From: Holothuria scabra
Taxonomy: Eukaryota; Echinodermata; Holothuroidea; Aspidochirotida; Holothuriidae
Direction of reading: 5' to 3'
Length of the DNA: 64,000 nucleotides
Assembly (NCBI GenBank): GCA_037179385.1
Contig: CM074187.1
Span: forward strand, 7,874,001-7,938,000
Shown in pieces: positions 24,701-34,940 of this stretch. The position numbers and the translations under genes were made by a program. The notes under the pieces are model-generated. The model searched no databases. It worked only from the letters and a program-made list of their open reading frames with translations, and had not been told where the DNA came from. Positions within the stretch are counted from its first letter, which is position 1. The number at the start of each line of letters is the position of its first letter.

Positions 24701-25143
24701 GGACATGCAGTTGATAAAAAAAATGTATTAAGTAAATTGGTTACATATCTTTGAGACTAACGGCGTTGTTTGGACTCATGGACATATAGAACCATGGTCC
24801 CATGTAATAAGGTTATATCGATTTGACCAACTTAGGCTTAAGCTCAAAAGATGCCATAAGTGAATAATTAAGATTTTTTGACTCATCGGGCCTACACTGT
24901 TAAAAATCTCCGTAACTTTACAGAACAAAACATAAAGAGATATGACAAATATTAGCCAAAAACTTCCTGTAATATTTATGTATAGATAGTGCGATCATAA
25001 AAGTACTAACCAACTATGATTAATAGTTTTATCTGACCATTTTACACAGAAAAAAATACTGACTACTTACGTATTAACGTTGTAATTGCTATTCCCAGAA
25101 TCACTTCGGTATGAGATAAACTGGTAGTGGACATGAAAACCAT
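15353..25143 (-). CDS. Secreted C-type lectin domain + PAN/apple domain protein
   Basis: Four exons join without a stop into 900 nt (299 residues plus stop): 25143-25071, 22851-22534, 19882-19736 and 15714-15353. Residues 1-25 hold a hydrophobic segment (VILGIAITTLIL), a likely signal peptide. Residues about 27-178 are a C-type lectin domain: C-x3-C-P-D-D-F opening, N-C-Y-Y-F, A-E-N-D-F-L-L, and a closing W-x3-H-C ... F-S-Y-M-C-E. The QPD/EPN and WND calcium/sugar motifs are not recognisable, so binding may be calcium-independent (inference). Residues about 181-215 are Ser/Thr/Pro-rich. Residues about 216-294 resemble a PAN/apple domain (S-C-G-M-K-C ... C-Y-S-F-Q-F ... C-D-L-L ... C). No transmembrane segment follows. 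AATAAA overlaps the stop. All introns are phase 1. The ligand is unknown. Confidence 0.85.
16270..17230 (+). repeat. AGGTCA-array element, copy 5 (most regular)
   Basis: A GT microsatellite at about 16311-16358 is followed by five monomers. The DR1 core AGGTCAAAGGTCA is exact at 16470, 16615, 16760 and 16905, each 145 bp apart; a decayed fifth copy lies at 17051 (146 bp). Between cores the monomer repeats 'aacacgatatctcaagatag' and 'gtcaccaggggtcaaagtct'. It lies in intron 3 of the CTL-PAN gene, antisense to the transcript. Confidence 0.85.
17859..18088. mobile_element. hAT-like MITE, 230 bp
   Basis: Termini CAGTGGTGGGGCTGCC and GCTCCGCTACTG are inverted copies at their ends. The flanking 8-mers CTTATGAG (17851-17858) and CTTATGAA (18089-18096) match at 7 of 8 positions. 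It has no coding capacity and lies in intron 3 of the CTL-PAN gene. Confidence 0.75.
18570..18735 (+). repeat. GCGGAGCG-family interspersed repeat
   Basis: The block 'gactatctaggcggagccca' is followed by 'tggaaatggcatttcttagg', in the family order but truncated on the right. Confidence 0.6.
18936..19312. mobile_element. hAT-like MITE, 377 bp
   Basis: The termini CAGGGGCGCAAATC and GATTTGCGCCCGTG are inverted repeats with one mismatch. A perfect 8-bp duplication CTTTTCAT flanks it (18928-18935 and 19313-19320). G-rich tracts sit inside the ends. It lies in intron 3 of the CTL-PAN gene. Confidence 0.85.
19736..19882 (-). CDS. CTL-PAN gene exon 3 (C-terminal half of lectin fold)
   Basis: The acceptor reads CTGTTTTTTAAAG|ACTGG and the donor ACGG|GTGAGT on the minus strand. 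It is 147 nt with phase 1 at both ends. It encodes N-L-C-A-L-F and G-L-W-T-A-S-H-C ... F-S-Y-M-C-E, the closing strands of a C-type lectin domain. Confidence 0.85.
19990..22533. other. CTL-PAN intron 2, no gene
   Basis: No exon was recognised on either strand. A G run lies at about 21028-21038. The part from about 21420 to 22080 contains phrases such as 'gcgcccgtggggcagcgg' and 'cgcaaattacgcccc' that resemble the hAT-like MITE termini; boundaries were not resolved. Confidence 0.45.
22534..22851 (-). CDS. CTL-PAN gene exon 2 (N-terminal part of lectin fold)
   Basis: The acceptor reads CTTTACTTCAACAG|TTGATTG and the donor TTGGA|GTGAGTAG on the minus strand. It is 318 nt, open throughout, with phase 1 at both ends. 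It encodes C-C-N-A-Q-C-P-D-D-F, N-C-Y-Y-F, C-A-S-H-G-A-Y-P-V-V-I-E and the variable middle of the domain. Confidence 0.85.
25071..25143 (-). CDS. CTL-PAN gene exon 1 (signal peptide)
   Basis: ATG at 25143-25141 opens 24 codons plus one base, ending at the strong donor TAATAC|GTAAGTAG in phase 1. That exactly fits exon 2, and the hydrophobic stretch fits a secretion signal. I chose it over minus-strand exon-like sequences at 30.4 and 37.2 kb because those end in phase 0. A cDNA would settle the start. Confidence 0.7.
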
Positions 25144-27280
25144 TTTATGACTAAGACTTGAAATCATTCGCCTTCTGCTAAAATGGACTTTTAATTTTAA
25201 TTACTACAAACCACTTTACCTACTTGCGTAGGCCTATTCTGAGCTAACCCATACAACACTCAAAACTTCAGTGTTAGTTTGGTGTAAAAATACTGCAGTC
25301 ATGGATCGTCATCAATTTTAGAAACTAAATAAAACGTTTTATTCTGCGCCTCGTGATTGTTATTTTAAAGACTCAAATCAGATCAGTTTACAATATCTTG
25401 ATAAGTTATTTCTGACCACAGTGTTTCTTTTGACCTCATTCCTGCGTTGAAATGAAATCGATTTTAACTTTGTTTAGCTTTCGTTTTTACTCATTTTATA
25501 TCTTCATATGATTTAAGGAAAGGCGAGTTTTATAAACACCTAAGTGTAATTTTGGAAGAAATCCCATGTTACGTGAAATGAGTACAAATGTAAAAGAGAT
25601 ATTTTATCGATTACTGACAATTAACATAAGGCTACCAAAATGGTGTACGATCGTTTACCGACGTAGAATTGATTGGGAGTTTCTCAGTTGTTTTGAAAAA
25701 TTAGTGATGCTCTCGTTGACTATTCCCGTTCAACAGTGAAATCAAGACTATAAATAAAGTATAACCGTGTACTTCCAAGGCTTGTCGGTTAGGTTATTTT
25801 CTTATTTACGTCAAAGATCGAAAGTATAGAAATGAACTATAAATACTTGTCATTATTAAGAAATTGACGACAATTAAATTTTGAGCTGGATATGATTTTA
25901 TTGATCTTGAGAAATACGTAGGTGTTTGTTTATCTTAGGGGCAATGCTTTCATTTATCATGTGCGATTCAAAACAAAAACGTTGTTCTTGTTTTGCCTCC
26001 TTGTAAGACTGACACATGAGGGTTTTTTTTATTTGCACCGAATATTCAAAGATCAAAGTAAAGTGCTAGCTTCTTTTTAAGTTTTACAGTTTGCTGGTCG
26101 TGATTTTAAAACCCGAGACGGGGACTTCAAATTCATACGCCGTGGGCCGTCATCAAAACTTCAACGTCCGATACTTTCCACATTAAAGTGTACCTTAAGT
26201 TTACAATTTCAAAAATATATGGTCCAAAGCTTATACAGTGTAAATTGAATCCAATGTGATCACATTCCCGTTTTCCTGGGACATTTCTGTGCTGAGATAT
26301 AACATGCAAAGCTTAGCATTCACTCAATTTAAAATGATACATTTCTCAATAATTTGCGATATCATTCATGCAATACTCGAATGATCGTCTTTCGTCTTTG
26401 CATTTTGACAGTCACAACACCTTGAGCTAAAATGTGTATAGCTTCGTGATGTAATTAACAGATTAAGGGAGGCGACAGGGATATTTTGATAGAAGGACAA
26501 AGTATGAGTTGAGTGATCCTTTCAGTGCTCTACTTCACTTTTTAACTTCTCTTTTCAGCATGTAGCTAGTCAATGTACAAGGTCTACGAAGACGTTCTGT
26601 ACAACAGTTAGGCTATTCAAGAGGACAGCAATTTTTCAAGGTCATGTAAACATTTTAATATTTAATCTTGAAGCAAAGTAGCCACAATCATCCAAAAAGT
26701 ACAGCACAAATAACTTTTTCAAATTAAGTGAATAGATTTCAGCATTTTATGTCTCAGTACCGAAACAAGCGTTAGGAGTTAGATGTCAGAGTTAGGTTAT
26801 GTTAGGTTGGGTTAGATTAAATTGTATAGTGATGTATGGAACTCATTTATGAACATTTGTTATCATAATGGTACACATTAGTTGCACATTCTTACATGGT
26901 TTTCACAACGAACTTTTTTCCAATGCAGTAGAACTAAGCACAAAGACATGAACTTCAAAACAATACCTGAATACGGCGTTTGTTTTCCTTGATTCCATTA
27001 GGAGTAAGTTCATGCGTTTGAGAAATATTTATTTCAGTGGACAAAAGACACTATGTGTGTTCACAATGATATCACCATACATTGTTGCGGAACTTGTACA
27101 CAGGAAACGTCATATCTTCTTTGCTGCTTGTTACCCCCACATTTTACTATTGTAAAAGCCCCAAAACCAATATTATCGATCATATGACTTTGTGTTCAGA
27201 GGCGGTGGAATCGCGCTCATCCCCTTCAAAAAAATAAGGGTCCCCAACATTTGCAAATAATTAAAAAGTTGGGGACAGGG
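25144..27280. other. Intergenic, AT-rich
   Basis: No exon or clear repeat was seen. It includes the presumptive promoter of the minus-strand CTL-PAN gene immediately right of 25143; no unambiguous TATA box was assigned. Confidence 0.4.
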
Positions 27281-27284
27281 AAAA

Positions 27285-27485
27285 TTTCGAAGTGGGTGTG
27301 TTTGCCTGAAAGACTGCGGAGTCCTACCATTGGTTGGCTCGGAGCGTACAGAAAATGTTGAAAAATTGCGACCCCTCAAATGACGGAAAATTGCTTTTAG
27401 AGAGATTCTGAATAGTCTTTAAGCTTTCGTTTGCAATAAAAAGAAATCAGCAAGTTGCTAAGTGATCAGAAAATTACCAGATCTT
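27285..27485 (+). repeat. GCGGAGCG-family interspersed repeat
   Basis: The block 'cattggttggctcggagcgt' is followed by 'gcaataaaaagaaatcagca' and 'gttgctaagtgatcagaaaa', in the family order. Confidence 0.65.
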
Positions 27486-27489
27486 GAAT

Positions 27490-28680
27490 CTTCTTAGGGG
27501 AAACCTAACAAAGGAATTGAAAATATACTACCTTAACCGGTATTGTAAGTTCTCTGTTGCAACACTTGGCTAAATTCAAGATCTGCTGAATTTATAAAAT
27601 TGTCTTTTTGACTGCCTGAACTCTAGACTCTGAAATAATAACTTTACTACTAACATATTTTGTATGCTAAATGGCGAACTATTGCTCGCCACACCTGAAC
27701 TCCCTCCGCTCTCCTCTCCCCGTCTCGTGCTTGTTTGTCGGCCTAGGAAAACTTCTAAGAAATGGGCTCTTCTTCTTTGAAAATTTTTGAAAGAGTAGGT
27801 GTCCTTACATGCAACCTGATGTCAAAAATGTTACCTTCTTGAAGTAAAATTTGGCAAGGTGAAGTTGACAACATTAGCGTTTCTTTAGAAATTAAAAAAA
27901 TGGCATCACCGAGGGAGCCTTAGGAAGACAGTCCCTCCACTTTGAAAATTTTTGAGAAATTGGGTGTCCTGTACATGCAATCCGGTGCCACATATGGTAC
28001 TTTTTGAAGTGAAATTTGTGTTTTTAAAGTAACTATTTTTAGGTTCTAAGAATGACATCTTCTGAGGAGGGGGGCCATTCCCCTGAGCAGGGGGATGATC
28101 CAATGGCCCCCCTGCGCTGCGCCATACAATGCTTAAATCGGACCCGCGCTGTGCACAAAATTTGCAACAAGCGCCTCCATCACCAGATCACAAAATATAT
28201 TTTGACTTGTTTCCATAACAGTATTGATTGATTGATTTAATGTTTTAATGCTTTAAAAGTTATTTGACGAGCGGTATTCGTTAACTTTGTTTAAGTCGAA
28301 ATATGCACTTCTAAGAAGTGTAATGATTTGACAAAATGTGTTTTCCAAAATGGTCCAACCTTACTGGCAATCGATCCAGGACAATATACATGTATATGTA
28401 TACCCTTTATCTTTTGAAAACTTATTTGATTCTTATCCAGGGCAAGAACATTATTCGCAACTTATTATAAAGCAACAGCATGGGTGTCATAATTTCATAT
28501 TCAAGGTAAACCAAGCAGTTACTCTTAGTGAATTGCGCATTTTAGGAGGAAAATATGGTAAATATGACTCTCAAAGACAGTCATGAAACAGGACAATATA
28601 TACTTTACTACTTCCAGTTGGGGTGACTGCATTTTTCCTTTAATGTGGACCAGTATCTAAAGTCTAAAATTGTCAGGTGG
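27490..28680. other. Intergenic, no gene seen
   Basis: The sequence includes parts resembling the GCGGAGCG repeat and a G/C-rich block near 28070-28140. An 82-codon plus-strand frame at 28338-28586 has no recognised family or splice context and is not called. Confidence 0.4.
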
Positions 28681-28685
28681 CAAAA

Positions 28686-29050
28686 GTCAAACTGAACAAC
28701 TAACAGTAAAAAAACGGACACGACAAACAAAGGGTAAATCGGAACAGGTCAGTTTAAAAATTAAAAAAAAACTGACGAAGGTGTTTTTGAATGCATGAGT
28801 GCGACTGGTGAAACACAAAACAAACAAACAAACAGAAAAACAAAAACCAAAAGGGGGCCTGGACAAAAAGTTGCACGCTGAAAACGAACATGGTCGAAAA
28901 AGTGGAAAAGAAAAAACCCGTATCGGCAAAAAGGTACACACTACAAAAGGGAAATGAAAAAGGGGGAAGGAAAACAAGCACGGTCGGATTGGTGCAAAAA
29001 AAAAATAGGACAAACGAGGGCGGAAATTACAAAACAAAAGATCTATCCTA
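28686..29050. repeat. T-poor, purine-rich strand-asymmetric tract
   Basis: For about 360 bp the plus strand is very poor in T and rich in A and G (runs such as 'gaaatgaaaaagggggaagg'), with a CAAA-type repeat near 28815-28835. It is low-complexity sequence. The open frames on the minus strand follow from this composition and are not evidence of a gene. Confidence 0.6.
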
Positions 29051-30411
29051 ACGTCCATGTAAAATAATACTCGTTCTAAAACTATGAGAATTACTCTTTG
29101 TTCGATTTAAAATTGTCAATTAAAATTTGATCCGTTCTCTAATTTTATTACTTTAGAATGATTTTTCGCCCAAAAGCTTTAAGGATAATGTCATTCATTT
29201 TCCTGAAAAGGATAAGTAGTTCAATTGGCCTACCTATTTAAAAAAGGGGTTTAAGGACTGCAAACACTAGTAAGACGAAGGCCTATATATAACATGCCCC
29301 AGCATAGATGCACGAGCCATACGAAGTTTAAGCTGAGTTTTGGTATAACCGATTTCCTTTTGTAATCAGCCTGGCATTTTTTAAGGAAACTGGGGAAAGT
29401 AAAAACGAGGATGTCCCCCCTAGAAACATTGTTTATTACGTAAGAACAAGAATACGAAGCGATGATAGTCAAATTGGAAAGAGGGTTCGTGATCAAATGC
29501 AGTAACTGACACTTCTGTATGAATTAAACAATGTAGATAATGTTACAAAAATGAAAGACCATTGCATTGTACCACTTATCCTTTCCAGTCTTGAACAAAA
29601 GGAAGCAATAGGCCTATGATTAGAATTTTGTTTGCACCTTCATTGGCTTAAAGGATTTATCAGATATTTTTCACACTAACTTTGCACTATCTGAGTCGTA
29701 CATGGATTTTTCAAGTAACAAAGTTTACCCGCGTCATTATGATGTTTCATTTTGATTGATCAACGATTAGGAAAAAGCTGTTTAATTCTCCATAGAAATG
29801 TGGATTTTATTACCCGACAATAAGAAAGAAATTCTGAATGAACTGTAAAAAAAAAAATAAATAAATAAAAATCAGCGTCTGTTTTTCTTTCTTAAAAAAA
29901 AACTTCCGCAGTGTTTCTTAAGTAATCTGTGAACAATCATTGAAACGTAAGCTTGTATTCTCTGTAAAACTCTCCGTGCCCTTTAGCCAAAGTCAAAGAA
30001 ATTATTAAAGTGGCCATTGAAAAACGGGTAAGTGTGCGATGAATTGTCTGGTTTGTTTGTGGGCTACGCAACATAATATGATTATATTATAACCAACGTC
30101 TTCGTACGAATTGTTACTATAGCAACATTAGCGGGTGTTTAATTGTCTGACTTTGAGAAGAAATTACCCTTTTTATGTTATTGCATTAAAAGCCTAAGTC
30201 CAGCAGAAAAGCACTGAACTGCTACTTAAATACATTAAAAGCATCTTTACAATACTCATAGTGAATAAAAAAGTCATCACTCTAAGACACGAGGACTTAT
30301 TATGATAGTTCCATGATATAACTATCTCCTTGTCCGTGTGGTTAAGAAAAATCGATCTACAAATTGACACTCACAAAAGTAAATGGCCGCGTCCTTTGTG
30401 TAGATACTTAC

Positions 30412-30462
30412 TTGGTTAGGTACATGTCCAGTAGAAATAACAAAAGTTAACATAAAAAGCAT
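30412..30462 (-). other. Possible orphan signal-peptide exon, copy A
   Basis: An in-frame minus-strand stretch M-L-F-M-L-T-F-V-I-S-T-G-H-V-P-N-Q is followed by the consensus donor CAA|GTAAGT (phase 0). An upstream in-frame ATG at 30516 is also possible. No downstream exon in the matching phase was found. It may be a real first exon, a relic of a third lectin-like gene, or chance. Confidence 0.25.
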
Positions 30463-31189
30463 GGCATGGCCGGCTATGTAACTTTGTTTCGAAGAGGAGT
30501 CACAGAACGGCGCCAAAATATTTCCTCAAAATAACATTCATCAGAGACACACCAAGGCATTTGTGCGATTTCATGAAAGGTGAGTTAATTTTCTTGTATC
30601 ACGCTGTCACCATGTATGTATGTTTTGTGTGAAGTCACCTTAAACCGAAGTGTTCCAACAATTTACAACTTGATATACATCATCCACACTTATCTCCTCC
30701 CACGCTCGCTGGTACTGTGTGTGGAACTTGACTATGAAAAGAGAGTAAAGAATAATTTGCTGCCTTTATAAGTTGCCCTGAATATGTGGCAAATTTCTGT
30801 AACATTTTTTTTTATTCTTCTTGAAAATTTTCCCGTGACTTGATGCTTTGTTATTTGGAGTAAAAGTTGCAAAGATATTCCTGTACACTTTTCTTTAATG
30901 TACAGTTTTCTTTGTTTTTTCTTTTTTTTTCTTGCCCGAGATATTCCTAATGGTGATTGGCTTTGAATTTTGTTAGGTTGACTCGGTTTTATGTTTGTAC
31001 CAGAACTTAACAGCAAATGATACAGCCATCAGCCCGAAACCCCACATACATGACCTCTTCGTGTGGCGATGCATACTATTTAGGAAGAAAAGTCCTGACT
31101 GCATTTCAGTTTGGGTGGTTATCTGCGTAACAGATTGTCATATCCTTGCCCAGTGGTTTTGGAAACTGTGGAGCTGAGAAAACACAGTC

Positions 31190-31680
31190 CGCTTCACGGG
31201 GCATTTGGAGGGGGTTAAAAAACGAAATCCTCCTAAAAGACTGTCTAAGCGAAGAACCACCATCAGTTGATGCGGAGCGTGCAGAGGGCTTTGAAAAATA
31301 GAACCCCAGACAATCGGGAATGGCATTTCCCAGGCTTATGAAGAGAATACAAGGAGCCGCTATGTTGAGTTTCCGCTTGCAAAATTGTTACCCCAAACTA
31401 AATAAGCAAGCCGTAAAGTAATCAATAGGTTACTAAAAACGTTTGGCCTGAAAAATGAAATCCTGTCCGGAAGACCATCTTGGCGGAACGCCACTATTGG
31501 TTGGAGGGGAACGTACGGAAAATTTTCAAAAATCACGGTCCCTCAGATGGCCGGAAATGGAATTTCTTAAGCTCATAAGTAGAATCTACGCAGTCTCTTT
31601 TTAGGGGTTTTCCTTGCAATTTTAAAACAAAATCAGCAACTTGCTTATAGTGATCAGAAAATTACCAGATAAAATGTACC
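31190..31680 (+). repeat. Two tandem GCGGAGCG-family repeats
   Basis: Two consecutive copies (about 31190-31434 and 31435-31680) each carry the accepted order: 'gaccatct', 'attggttg', 'acgta', 'ggaaatgg' and 'cagcaacttgct'. The second copy has a counterpart in duplication copy B. Confidence 0.65.
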
Positions 31681-32162
31681 AGTACCACTGTCCCATTTGA
31701 TGAAATGGTCTTGTATCTTTTCAAGAGAAATTACAAAACATGCCGCTGTATTTACTCTGTTGTGAATGTTGTTTGAATGCAAGATGGACTAAATTGATGA
31801 AATTGTCTCCGTGACTGCGGCCCTAACTAGCACCTAATTCTAGCACCTTTTGAAAAATGTCACGTTACGAGGCGAATTTAAATGAATTTGCAGGCAGACT
31901 TATGGAAAGACATTTTAAAACAATATCATTATTGTATTGAAAAACAACCTACCCGATTTTCATTACCGATGCTTAAATTCGGCTATAGCTGTTTAGAGGC
32001 AGGATAGATGACAAACTATTGGACAATGCACCTGAAAACCCTCCCGTCTATATCCTTTAATAACTAGGCTATATTGCTCATTTTTCTAATTTCTATTTAT
32101 CTTTACAGTTAGACAGAGTGTGAATATTTTGATCAACTTCTTTGTCAACTTCCGGCAAATCG

Positions 32163-32720
32163 ATTGAATTTCATTTTCTAACGATCAACGCAAAGCAAAT
32201 CGCCATTTTCTTACTTGTGTTGACGTCATATACTTCTTCCAAGTCCTCCAATGACGAGGGAATGTGTAAATGTTACCGTCCCTGGCATTACTTCCGTGAA
32301 CACTGCTATTTGTTTCACCTATCAGAGAGAACCTTCCCAGAGGCTAAAGAGATTTGTGAGTCGTACAGTGATAACAACGGTTTGAGTCACATGGTGTCCA
32401 TACTCGAAAACGACACCAATTATTTCATTGTTCAAAATGTGGTGGCAAAGTTTGGACGTATCAATGTTTGGATCGGATTGGAGGATGTGTATGCAAACGG
32501 GACATTTACTTTGGCAGACGGCTCAAAGTTGGATTTCGATAACTTTCATCAAAACCAACCTGATAAAATCTCTTTAGAAAATTGTGTACATTTATGGAAT
32601 CTCTGGAGGGGGCATGCCCCCTTCGAATGGAATAACATTGGTTGCGATTCCTACTACCCTTTTATATGTCAAAAAACGATCACATCGAATAAACCCCAGA
32701 ATTGCAAAAGAAACCCTTAG
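32163..32720 (+). pseudogene. C-type lectin, copy A, start codon lost
   Basis: Its frame aligns end to end with the 185-residue lectin at 41870-42427 and has no internal stop or frameshift. At the position of the ATG in copy B this copy reads ATT (32163-32165), and an in-frame TGA lies upstream at 32130. The next in-frame ATG falls after the hydrophobic signal segment (IAIFLLVLTSYTSS), so a normally secreted protein cannot start there. The domain keeps V-W-I-G-L-E-D, Q-P-D, W-N-N and its cysteines, but the conserved Trp before A-D-G-S is Leu. The 5' flank carries a plausible splice acceptor (ATTTATCTTTACAG at 32095-32108). It is most likely a young pseudogene. A non-AUG start is the alternative; a downstream ATG would give a form without the signal. 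Confidence 0.7.
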
Positions 32721-33747
32721 AACTGCAACGCTTATTACAAAAATTCTGTGGCAAATTTAGGGGGCTCCTAGTTTATGAACCCAGGTCCCCTTTTTCTCAG
32801 AAAAATGAGCCAAAACTTAGAAAACATATAGAAGCAAGGTCGTTATTCCAGTTTTATTCATCATAAACTGATATACCATAATATTTTATTTCGTTCTAAA
32901 CACCAAATACTATCTCATCATATATTTCTATATATTTTCGGTAGCCTATACGGCATTTTATCAGGAGAGACCAATTGTTTTTTAATCAGGGGCCGCTGAG
33001 CGAATTTTGAAGAAGTAATCACCAAAGCTGCCTAATATGTACAGCAATTAAATTGCAATGTAATTCGGCCCTATACGGCAGAAAAAAGTGGGAAGTTGAA
33101 GCCTCCTAGCCCAGCCCCGTCTCCGAGGTCCCTGGATCCGAAAAATGCGCAAGAACTCGATGTGTAGGATAGGTTTTGACAGAAGGCCGTCAAACAGACA
33201 TTATGCGTATGGCTCAACATAACAGAGACCCCATCTGCCAAAGAGTTAGACACGTAACATTGCACCAACACTTTTCACCAACAAATACTAGGTGTGCTGT
33301 GTTAACTTATTTTATTTGCAGTATATTACGTGTATTTGGGTGATTTTTTTTAAATTAGGGTACCAACCTGTGACATTTTGGGTAAAATTTTCAATTCCAG
33401 AATGTAAAGGTTAAGAACAAATATCAAGTTTTCAGATCAAAAAGAAAAAAAAAAAAACAATGCACAAGCTGTTGGTCAACATAATGTTCAGTTTTCACAA
33501 TGCAACGTAACAGCTGCTATCCTTAAATGTTGAAGACATGGCCCGATTCCATGGAAAGGGGTTTGCACTGGTATTCGATGATTTGCAGGGTGATCTTCTA
33601 TGCCTTGAAAATGAAATTTCAGTGAGAAGGTGGCGGTATACTTGGAAAATAATTTCACAAAAGTGAACTTCATGTTCTTTCCAGAGTTTGAAAACAGACA
33701 GCAGGTAAATATTCCACATTGATTATGAAGTATGCATAGTTATTAAA
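32721..33747. other. Lectin copy A 3' flank
   Basis: The first 200 bp match the flank of copy B. No further gene was recognised. Confidence 0.45.
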
Positions 33748-33772
33748 GTGTGTGTGTGTGTGTGTGTGTGTG
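33748..33772. repeat. GT microsatellite
   Basis: About 12 GT units followed by a C run at about 33787-33796. No AGGTCA array follows, unlike the other GT tracts here. Confidence 0.9.
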
Positions 33773-34702
33773 AGTGGGTAGGGGCTCCCCCCCCCCTTCC
33801 CCATTTCCGCCGGTCCTGTGATAGCCATGTTGATTCCTCCTTTATTCTTTATTTCAAAGTGATACTAATAACAAAGGAAGCTTGTGTTCGAGTTCTAGAG
33901 AAGATACCATTTTGGTTATGGGCTGTGTAAGCATCCATATATAATTTACTCACTTACAATGCCTGTTGTATGTGATACTCCGCATAAGAAAATGGGTTTA
34001 TAACCCTCCAGTGCCCCACTATTGGAAAAAAAAGCTGAAAAATATCAGCGAGCGTCGTTAGAGTAAAGCAGAAGGGTCACGTCGGGGCGTAAAACCCTCT
34101 TTAACACTAACACTCTTACTTACCATGCAAATCTTCCAATTGTATTTTTAATGTAAGCAATGTAAAAAATACCTGATTTAAACATTTTTATGTTAAAAAT
34201 CGGATATGCACTTGAAATTGAAACGTACACGAGTAATTCTGATACCACAAAAACGTTTTCTTTTACAGAGTAGTGATGCATGTTTGAAATGCTAATTTGT
34301 ATATTAATTGAGTGTTAAGTTAATTGGTATTATTATTATTCTGATATCTCAAACTGATTATTTCTTTCTGTTAAGTTTTATACCACTGCGAAATACAGAG
34401 AGAATACAGGGTGAAAAAGGATACATGCACAGAGTAACATAGTTTGGAAGTTTGGGTATTTACGCCCGTATTACACAGGAAAGCCGTATTGTTTTGGGGT
34501 TGCTTTTGTAAAAGTATTAGGCGCAAAATGGAAAATAAATGACGTAAGGTCCCAGAATTGACGTTTCTGAAGCATTAAGCTTTGACAGCATGAAACATCG
34601 TATCTGCTTCCCTGTGTACTAAACAATAGCAAAATCAAACTCTCAGGGGGAGAGCGTGTTTCAGCAGCTTAGCCGACCTGGGCACCCTTTAAAACTACCT
34701 TG

Positions 34703-34828
34703 CAGTGTTGTAGTACCCGTAACCCGTACTCGAGTACAAGATTTCTTGCTCGTACCCATACTCATGACCTGCACATGGTACCGCACCCATACTCGTACTC
34801 ATGGTCCCGTACTCAATCCACAACACTG
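34703..34828. mobile_element. hAT-like MITE, 126 bp, GTACTC-rich
   Basis: The ends CAGTGTTGTAG and CAACACTG are inverted, with a perfect 8-bp duplication CTACCTTG on both sides (34695-34702 and 34829-34836). The interior is built from variants of ACCCGTACTC. A related longer copy sits at the equivalent place in duplication copy B. Confidence 0.85.
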
Positions 34829-34940
34829 CTACCTTGACGGAAATTTAACTTTTCTGTAATACCAATTAAATTTTTATTGGACTGGTTTCACTTTTCTGTT
34901 TTACAATATTGTTATATAATATTCTACTAGCATTTTTGAG

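Larger units (their letters stand above)
29650..34900. repeat. Segmental duplication, copy A
   Basis: The segment is collinear with 36450-44360. Matching landmarks, in order: 'tttttcaagtaacaaa' (29708 / 36480), the minus-strand exon-like sequence (30.4 / 37.2 kb), the GCGGAGCG repeat (31.4 / 40.05 kb), 'atgaatttgcaggcagactt' (31.9 / 40.3 kb), the lectin frame (32.14 / 41.87 kb), 'cttgtgttcgagttctaga' (33.88 / 42.73 kb) and a hAT-like MITE (34.70 / 44.15 kb). Copy B is longer because it carries insertions. Confidence 0.8.

Noticed and set aside
28687..29058. 123-codon minus-strand frame
   Set aside because: It exists only because the strand is T-rich and stop-poor; the peptide is Phe/Pro/Cys-rich low complexity with no family or splice context.
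32142..32162. TTG start for lectin copy A
   Set aside because: TTG is not a usual animal start codon, and the paralogue shows that the real start is the ATG corresponding to ATT at 32163.
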